From assembly GCF_023701485.1 (NCBI RefSeq), contig NZ_JAMQBK010000012.1:1-64000 (forward strand): a stretch of DNA of 64,000 nucleotides. The letters run 5' to 3'. Of the stretch, positions 59,394-64,000 are shown in pieces. Made by a program: the position numbers and the translations under genes. Source of the stretch: Aporhodopirellula aestuarii. Lineage in GTDB: Bacteria; Planctomycetota; Planctomycetia; Pirellulales; Pirellulaceae. A model generated the notes under the pieces. It was not told the DNA's origin, made no database searches, and saw only the letters and a list, made by a program, of their open reading frames with translations. Position 1 is the first letter of the stretch; every line of letters begins with the position of its first letter.

Positions 59394-60632
59394 ATGTCGA
59401 ATACCTCAGAGGATCGATCGTGCAGCGAAGACTGCCGTGATGCAGGTGTCTTCTCCACTCGAGTTTGCGCCGTGATGTTGGTGCTCTACGGATTGTATTA
59501 CGCGAGAAGTCTGGCGGTTCCTGTTGTGACCGCCATGGTTGTCTATCTGGTCCTGCGACCGCTCGTGCGTCAAGGGAAACGGATGGGCATTCCCTCAACA
59601 CTGAGCGCCGTCGGCATTATCGCTGGGCTCGTGCTAACGCTCTCTGTGGCGATGTATGTGGTGATCCAGCCCGCTCAGCAAACGATCGCTGACGCGCCTC
59701 ATCATGTCGCCGTCGTGAAAGAAAAGCTGTCATTCCTTACCGAGCGGCTCAACGCGGTGAGCGAAGCGACTGAAGATTTGGCGGAGTCGAGTGATGATGA
59801 AACAGACCCCCGGCAGACAGATGACAAGGAAGCCGATCCGGTTCCGGTAGAAATCAAGCAACCGACCTGGATCAGTAGCGTGAGTTACTTGAGCGGAACC
59901 GGCAATGTTGTATCGTTCATGACGATTTGTGGAGCGTTGTTGTATTTCTTGCTCGCGACGGGAGACAACCTGTTGCGCAGCATCATGCATGCGTTGCCTG
60001 ACTTCACGGCACGGCGACGTTTGGTGGAAGTGATCGAGAACGTGCAAGAAGGTTTAGGAAGCTATCTCGCTAAAATCACGTCGATTAATGCTTGTCTGGG
60101 CGTGGCCGTCGGGATCGCGATGTGGTTGCTCGGAATGCCCACACCGCCGTTGTGGGGCGCGATGGCGTTCGCGTTTAATTTCATCCCCATCCTGGGTGCG
60201 TTGGTGGGCGGCAGCATTCTGTTTCTCGTTGCACTCGTGAGCTTCGAGCCGATTTATTACGCATTCGTGGTATCAGCAGTTTTCTTCACTCTGACTTCGC
60301 TGGAAGGACAGTTCATCACACCTGGGATTCTCGGACGCTCCATGCAGATGAGCCCCGTGCTCGTTTTCCTATCCATCGTACTTTGGGGATGGATGTGGGG
60401 ATTCATGGGAGTGTTTTTGTCCGTCCCCATCTTGATTGCCGCACGCATGGCCTGTGAAGGCTATGACGGTTTGCAGCCCCTCGCATTCATTCTCGGCGCG
60501 GACGTTCCCACGCCTAGCGTGCCTGACGATTCGGAGTTGGATTCTACGGAATCAACAGAGTCCAGTCGGCACGTACCCAAACCTTACCTTGAACAGGAAA
60601 GTGACAGTCAATGCCTCACGTCAATCCCTTAA
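59394..60632 (+). CDS. AI-2E (PerM/TqsA) family permease
   Basis: A 412-residue membrane protein from the ATG at 59394 (GGGAGG upstream). Eight or so hydrophobic segments are visible. Family marks include SLAVPVVTAMVVYLVLRPLV, LVEVIENVQEGLGSYLAKI, PPLWGAMAFAFNFIPILGAL, and TSLEGQFITPGILGRSMQMS followed by VFLSVPILIAARM. An acidic loop (EDLAESSDDETDPRQTDDKE) follows TM2-3. AI-2E proteins export small molecules or ions; substrate unknown. It overlaps the next gene by 22 bases. Confidence 0.9.
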   Translation: MSNTSEDRSCSEDCRDAGVFSTRVCAVMLVLYGLYYARSLAVPVVTAMVVYLVLRPLVRQGKRMGIPSTLSAVGIIAGLVLTLSVAMYVVIQPAQQTIADAPHHVAVVKEKLSFLTERLNAVSEATEDLAESSDDETDPRQTDDKEADPVPVEIKQPTWISSVSYLSGTGNVVSFMTICGALLYFLLATGDNLLRSIMHALPDFTARRRLVEVIENVQEGLGSYLAKITSINACLGVAVGIAMWLLGMPTPPLWGAMAFAFNFIPILGALVGGSILFLVALVSFEPIYYAFVVSAVFFTLTSLEGQFITPGILGRSMQMSPVLVFLSIVLWGWMWGFMGVFLSVPILIAARMACEGYDGLQPLAFILGADVPTPSVPDDSELDSTESTESSRHVPKPYLEQESDSQCLTSIP

Positions 60633-61123
60633 ACGCTAACGAAGCTCCTGAAAAATCAAAGCCGTTGTTGGACGCGATCGAAAAGAAGTTCGGACAGTCG
60701 CTGAACTTGTTCAGTACGCTCGCGCATCAGCCGGATGTCCTCGGCGGGGTGACCCAGCTCAATGACGGTGTGCACGCGGACTTGCCGGCAAAGTACCGAG
60801 AGCTGGCGTACTACAAAGCCTCGCAGCTGAACTCGTGTGATTACTGTTCCCACTATCACCGACAAGCCGCCGAGAACGCGGGTTTGACTCAGGCCCAGTT
60901 GGATTCAATGAACCCAGACGCCGCCGACTTGTTCGACGACCATGAGAAGGCGGTGCTAAAGTACGCCCAGCAGTTGACGCAAGAAGCAGACGTTGACGAT
61001 GAAACAGTGGCCGCGGTGAAAGCGTTCCTGGACGACAGGCAACTGGTCACACTCGCGGCCACGGTTGCGTTGGCGAATTTCACCAACCGCGTGAACCACG
61101 GCCTTGGAATTGAACTGCCATAG
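60611..61123 (+). CDS. AhpD-like alkylhydroperoxidase / carboxymuconolactone decarboxylase family
   Basis: A 170-residue helical protein with the AhpD-type redox motif CDYCSHYH (CxxC plus His) at ~76-83, preceded by YRELAYYKASQLNS and followed by LTQAQLDSM. Such proteins reduce peroxides or act as disulfide reductants. Coupled to the permease gene by a 22-base overlap and followed by a flavin disulfide reductase, a plausible electron donor pathway (inference). Confidence 0.88.
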   Translation: MPHVNPLNANEAPEKSKPLLDAIEKKFGQSLNLFSTLAHQPDVLGGVTQLNDGVHADLPAKYRELAYYKASQLNSCDYCSHYHRQAAENAGLTQAQLDSMNPDAADLFDDHEKAVLKYAQQLTQEADVDDETVAAVKAFLDDRQLVTLAATVALANFTNRVNHGLGIELP

Positions 61124-61207
61124 CGAATCAATCCGAGCTTTTGCAGTGTGGGGGCGTTGTGAGATTTCTTCACGCGGCAACTCGACGCATACAACGGGAG
61201 GACACCA

Positions 61208-62560
61208 ATGAAAGAACAACACTTCGATTTGATCGTGCTGGGAAGTGGGCCCGCTGGTTCAACGGTGGCTACCAAAGCCGTCGAGGACGGCAAGTCCGTT
61301 GCGATAGTTGAGTCCCGCGAATACGGTGGAACTTGCGCGCTCCGCGGTTGCAATCCTAAAAAGGTATACGCGAATGCGGGGACTCTGATCGATCAAGTCC
61401 GGCGGGCGGAAGGCAAATTAGTTGTCGGCTCGGAGAGCATCCGAATTGATTGGGAAAATTTGCTTCGGTTCAAGCAAGAGTTCACGCAACCGGTGAAAGA
61501 AGAACGCGAGTCGTCATTTCAGTCCGACGGAATTGCGACTTTTCATGGGAATGCGACATTTACCGGTCCCAATAGGCTATCCACGGGCAGTGAATTACTG
61601 TCGGCGTCGCGAATTGTGATTGCGACTGGGGCCACGCCTACCAAGATTGATGTCCCTGGTAGTCAGCATATCCGTACAAGCGACGAGTTTCTCGAACTCG
61701 CGAAGCTTCCCAAGCATGTTGTGTTCATCGGCGGTGGCTACATTTCGATGGAGTTCGCGCACGTTGTTGCTCGGTGCGGCAGTGACGTAACGATTGTCGA
61801 ACGTGATGGCTCGGTATTGTCTGGTTTTGATCCAGACTTGGTAGAGCAGTTGACCCAATACTCACGGCGCCGTGGAATCCAATTTCGTTTCGACGCCACC
61901 ATGACTGCGATCGAATCGGATGCAGGGGGATCGTACCGGGTGCAGTTTGAAGAAGGCGAGCCGATCGAATGTGGGCTCATCGTGCACGGCGCCGGACGCG
62001 TCCCGAATATTAATAGTCTCGATCTTCAGACGGGTGGGATCGCGTTCGACAAAGACGGCATCACTGTCGACAAGACGCTTCGTAGTACGACTAACGAGCA
62101 CGTTTTTGCCGCGGGTGATTGTGCGGCGAGCGGTGTTCCCCGTTTGACACCAACGGCGAACGAAGAGGCCCGCATCCTCGTGAAAAATTTGTTTTCCGAC
62201 CAGCCGGAATCAATCCCAGACTATGGGCCGATCCCCAAAGTTGCGTTCACAACACCCGCGATCGCTGCGGTCGGACTTTCGGAGAAAGATGCTGCGAAGT
62301 CATTCGATATCGAAGTGCGTACTGAAGACAGTTCGTCCTGGGGAAGCGTCCGTAAGACCGGAGATGTCGTGGCAGGCTACAAAATTCTTGTCGACAAGCA
62401 GACCGATCAAGTCGTTGGCGCCCATCTGCTTGGCCCGGGGGCCGAGGAGACGATCAATCTCTTTGCGTTAGCAATGAAATTCGAGCTGAGTGCGACGGAC
62501 ATCAAATCGACATTGTTTGCGTTTCCGACCTATTCCTCGGATGTGCGAAGGATGTTGTGA
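61208..62560 (+). CDS. FAD-dependent pyridine nucleotide-disulfide oxidoreductase
   Basis: A 450-residue flavoprotein of the glutathione reductase/dihydrolipoamide dehydrogenase type. Visible are the FAD motif IVLGSGPAGSTVA, the redox-active GGTCALRGCNPKK (Cys-x4-Cys), the NAD(P) motif FIGGGYISMEFAHV, and HVFAAGDCA. The His-Glu dyad normally found near the C-terminus (HPTxxE) is replaced: the end reads FAFPTYSSDVRRML, so classical thiol reduction may be altered. The ATG follows GGGAGGACACC. It lies 84 bases after the AhpD-like gene. Confidence 0.9.
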   Translation: MKEQHFDLIVLGSGPAGSTVATKAVEDGKSVAIVESREYGGTCALRGCNPKKVYANAGTLIDQVRRAEGKLVVGSESIRIDWENLLRFKQEFTQPVKEERESSFQSDGIATFHGNATFTGPNRLSTGSELLSASRIVIATGATPTKIDVPGSQHIRTSDEFLELAKLPKHVVFIGGGYISMEFAHVVARCGSDVTIVERDGSVLSGFDPDLVEQLTQYSRRRGIQFRFDATMTAIESDAGGSYRVQFEEGEPIECGLIVHGAGRVPNINSLDLQTGGIAFDKDGITVDKTLRSTTNEHVFAAGDCAASGVPRLTPTANEEARILVKNLFSDQPESIPDYGPIPKVAFTTPAIAAVGLSEKDAAKSFDIEVRTEDSSSWGSVRKTGDVVAGYKILVDKQTDQVVGAHLLGPGAEETINLFALAMKFELSATDIKSTLFAFPTYSSDVRRML

Positions 62561-62573
62561 TCCATGATGGCGG

Positions 62574-62695
62574 GGGACGTCGATTGTTTTAAGGCAATTT
62601 TAGCGGAACGGCGCAAGTCGTCCGGTCTCGCGTTAACGGACGGCGTACGTCGTTCCGCTACGTTTGCAATCCCGCAGTGATCAAATCGACGTCCC
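62574..62695 (-). repeat. Nested palindromic element A, copy 4 (inverted)
   Basis: ~122 bp in reverse orientation. Left end GGGACGTCGATTGTTTTA, core 62601-62660 beginning TAGCGGAACGGCGCAAGTCG, right end CAGTGATCAAATCGACGTCC. It sits just after the flavoprotein gene. Confidence 0.85.
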
Positions 62696-62791
62696 GTGCG
62701 CTTGATTCGTATTGCTGCGACGCCAGATAGCCTGACGAGCCGATCCGGTGAATGACCTGTGCAGTCGCATTTGTTGAGGAAGAGCGGAAGC

Positions 62792-63028
62792 CTACTGCGC
62801 GACGGGCTCGCTATCGATGCTGTCGTCGACGTCTTCAGCGGCACGATCGATCGTTTGGGCTGCACTATCGACGGCTTCCTTTGATTTCTCGACGATCACG
62901 GATGTGTCTTGTCGGACTTTGTCGGTGTCGACCTGGATCGTCGGATCACCGTTTGGAGAGCTGAAGCGAATCCAACCGACGACGACAAGAACTAGCACGA
63001 TTACGGCGATCACGATGATGGCACGCAT
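62792..63028 (-). CDS. Small single-helix membrane protein
   Basis: A 78-residue protein with an N-terminal transmembrane helix (AIIVIAVIVLVLVVVGWIRF) and an acidic helical tail (DTSVIVEKSKEAVDSAAQTI). Strong ribosome-binding site AGAGGTG six bases before the ATG. The heptad-like tail and anchor suggest a membrane-associated helical protein; family not recognised. Confidence 0.75.
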   Translation of the reverse strand: MRAIIVIAVIVLVLVVVGWIRFSSPNGDPTIQVDTDKVRQDTSVIVEKSKEAVDSAAQTIDRAAEDVDDSIDSEPVAQ

Positions 63029-63239
63029 GTTGTCACCTCTTTCTGTATTTGGCTTTTAAGGACGTTGGGCGACCAAAGTGATCCGCCCCACGGGTGGATG
63101 CTGTCGCAATTCGCATGCCGCCGGAAAAGTTGCGGTACAGCTTTTGCTATCTCGTTACCGGCTCACGAGCGTGTTTGCTCAAACACCAGAATTGTGGCCT
63201 CAAGTGAACTTCCTTCTTTCAACAGCCGGTTTGCGAAAC

Positions 63240-63575
63240 ATGGATATTCCACAAATCATTCCCAAAGCGTCGCCCGACGTTGGAGACATGGGGCAGACGT
63301 ACCTTGCAAAAGGAAAACACGTCGCGATGCGTCGCTGGGAGGAATCGCCCAGCGGATTCGGTGATGAACATACCCGTGATTATGAAACGGTCGGTTACTT
63401 GGTCAGCGGCGTGCTCGAACTCGATATGTGTGGCGAGCGTGCGCAATTGGCAGCGGGTGACTCGTGGTTGATTCCACAAGGCGCCGCTCATCGTTATCGC
63501 GTCGTGGAACCGATTGTGGCGATCGAAGCGACGTCGCCCCCGGCACGATTTGCGGGGCGTGACCAGCCCGTCTGA
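63240..63575 (+). CDS. Single-domain cupin protein
   Basis: A 111-residue protein from the ATG at 63240. A cupin barrel is visible: HTRDYETVGYLVSGVLELDM (with metal ligands His and Glu in the first motif), then AGDSWLIPQGAAHRY (second motif, His). Upstream in-frame codons extend to 63078 but look non-coding. Function of such small cupins varies widely and cannot be deduced. Confidence 0.82.
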   Translation: MDIPQIIPKASPDVGDMGQTYLAKGKHVAMRRWEESPSGFGDEHTRDYETVGYLVSGVLELDMCGERAQLAAGDSWLIPQGAAHRYRVVEPIVAIEATSPPARFAGRDQPV

Positions 63576-63660
63576 GCCGCGTCATTACTTGGTTTTGGCC
63601 GCGAAATACGCGGCCGGTTTAAATTCGTTGGTCGAGCGTCGACCGTTACTTAAGCAATGT

Positions 63661-64000
63661 ATGAAACAAACTAAATCCGATTTGGCGATCATCGCGGCAG
63701 TCGCTCAACTACTCGCTGTGGTTCTCACTGTCGCCGCTCTGTTTTTCGCCCGCGATGTGTTCATTCCACTCGCGTTGGGTTTGTTGTTGTCTTTTTTGCT
63801 CAGCCCGATTGTCAGTCGGGTGCAACGCCTTGGTGTTCCCAACATCGCAGCGGTGATCGCGACCGCGTTGATCGCATTCATCTTTTTGGCCGGTGGAATC
63901 ACGCTACTTGGTCGGGAACTGACCGCTCTGGTTGGTGATCTTCCAAAGCACAAGGGCGAGCTTGTCGAAAAGGCCAGGAGTTTGGCGGGGCTGACGACTG
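63661..64000 (+). CDS. AI-2E family permease, partial (runs off the window)
   Basis: The first 113 residues of a second AI-2E-type membrane protein: VAQLLAVVLTVAALFFARDV, PLALGLLLSFLLSPIVSRVQ and the second helix pair IATALIAFIFLAGGITLLG. Same family as the gene at 59394. The 3' part lies beyond the window. Confidence 0.85.
   Translation, partial: MKQTKSDLAIIAAVAQLLAVVLTVAALFFARDVFIPLALGLLLSFLLSPIVSRVQRLGVPNIAAVIATALIAFIFLAGGITLLGRELTALVGDLPKHKGELVEKARSLAGLTT

Overview
The window looks like the chromosome of a planctomycete, probably of the Pirellulales (Rhodopirellula-type) group. This is inferred from gene content: very large multi-PAS CheB/CheR hybrid kinases, an ethylene-receptor-like kinase, long unusual N-termini on exported proteins, a stress cluster (CsbD, PRC-barrel, DUF2383-like, two AI-2E permeases) and many interspersed GC-rich palindromic repeats. 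No 16S rRNA or other taxonomic marker is present.

Layout. 1-3.4 kb is an accessory patch: a RAYT transposase with a duplicated 3' end, a truncated ACR3 arsenite permease, and a three-gene cassette ending in an HNH endonuclease. From 3880 to 33905 lies a roughly 30-kb prophage bounded by identical 42-bp direct repeats; the right copy is the 3' part of a tRNA-Pro(CGG) gene. 34-46 kb is host chromosome: a SelA-like protein without the PLP lysine, a TolC-like lipoprotein, membrane proteins, a CheY-like receiver, a CurA-type oxidoreductase and an aldehyde dehydrogenase, separated by repeat-rich gaps. 46-55.4 kb carries two giant sensory hybrid kinases and a MerR-like protein whose stop codon overlaps the start of the second kinase. 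55.9-64 kb is a run of small stress or envelope genes.

The prophage is written almost entirely on the minus strand. Reading leftward from the tRNA: tyrosine integrase, an excisionase-like HTH protein, an orphan serine-recombinase catalytic domain, an archaeo-eukaryotic-type primase, small unknown genes, then one closely packed operon of about 20 kb. That operon holds an 838-residue protein with three HNH-like modules, an HTH protein, terminase, connector, portal, protease/scaffold, capsid, head-tail joining proteins, tail tube, G/GT-type chaperones with a likely -1 frameshift, tape measure, and distal tail genes including a double-LamG protein. The tape measure and tail tube indicate a tailed phage with a long tail (siphovirus-like). 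Two or three plus-strand cargo genes sit at the attL end. I could not recognise lysis genes, a CI-type repressor or a replicative helicase.

The least conventional signals are: the triple HNH-module protein with one intact and two decayed active sites; four plus-strand promoter-terminator cassettes lying opposite the phage genes (candidate small RNAs); a 23-bp palindrome present twice in the prophage with inverted flanks; hairpins with paired compensatory changes in a repeated segment at 31.3-31.45 kb; and a ~120-bp nested palindromic element family in the host whose end sequence also occurs just downstream of the RAYT gene.
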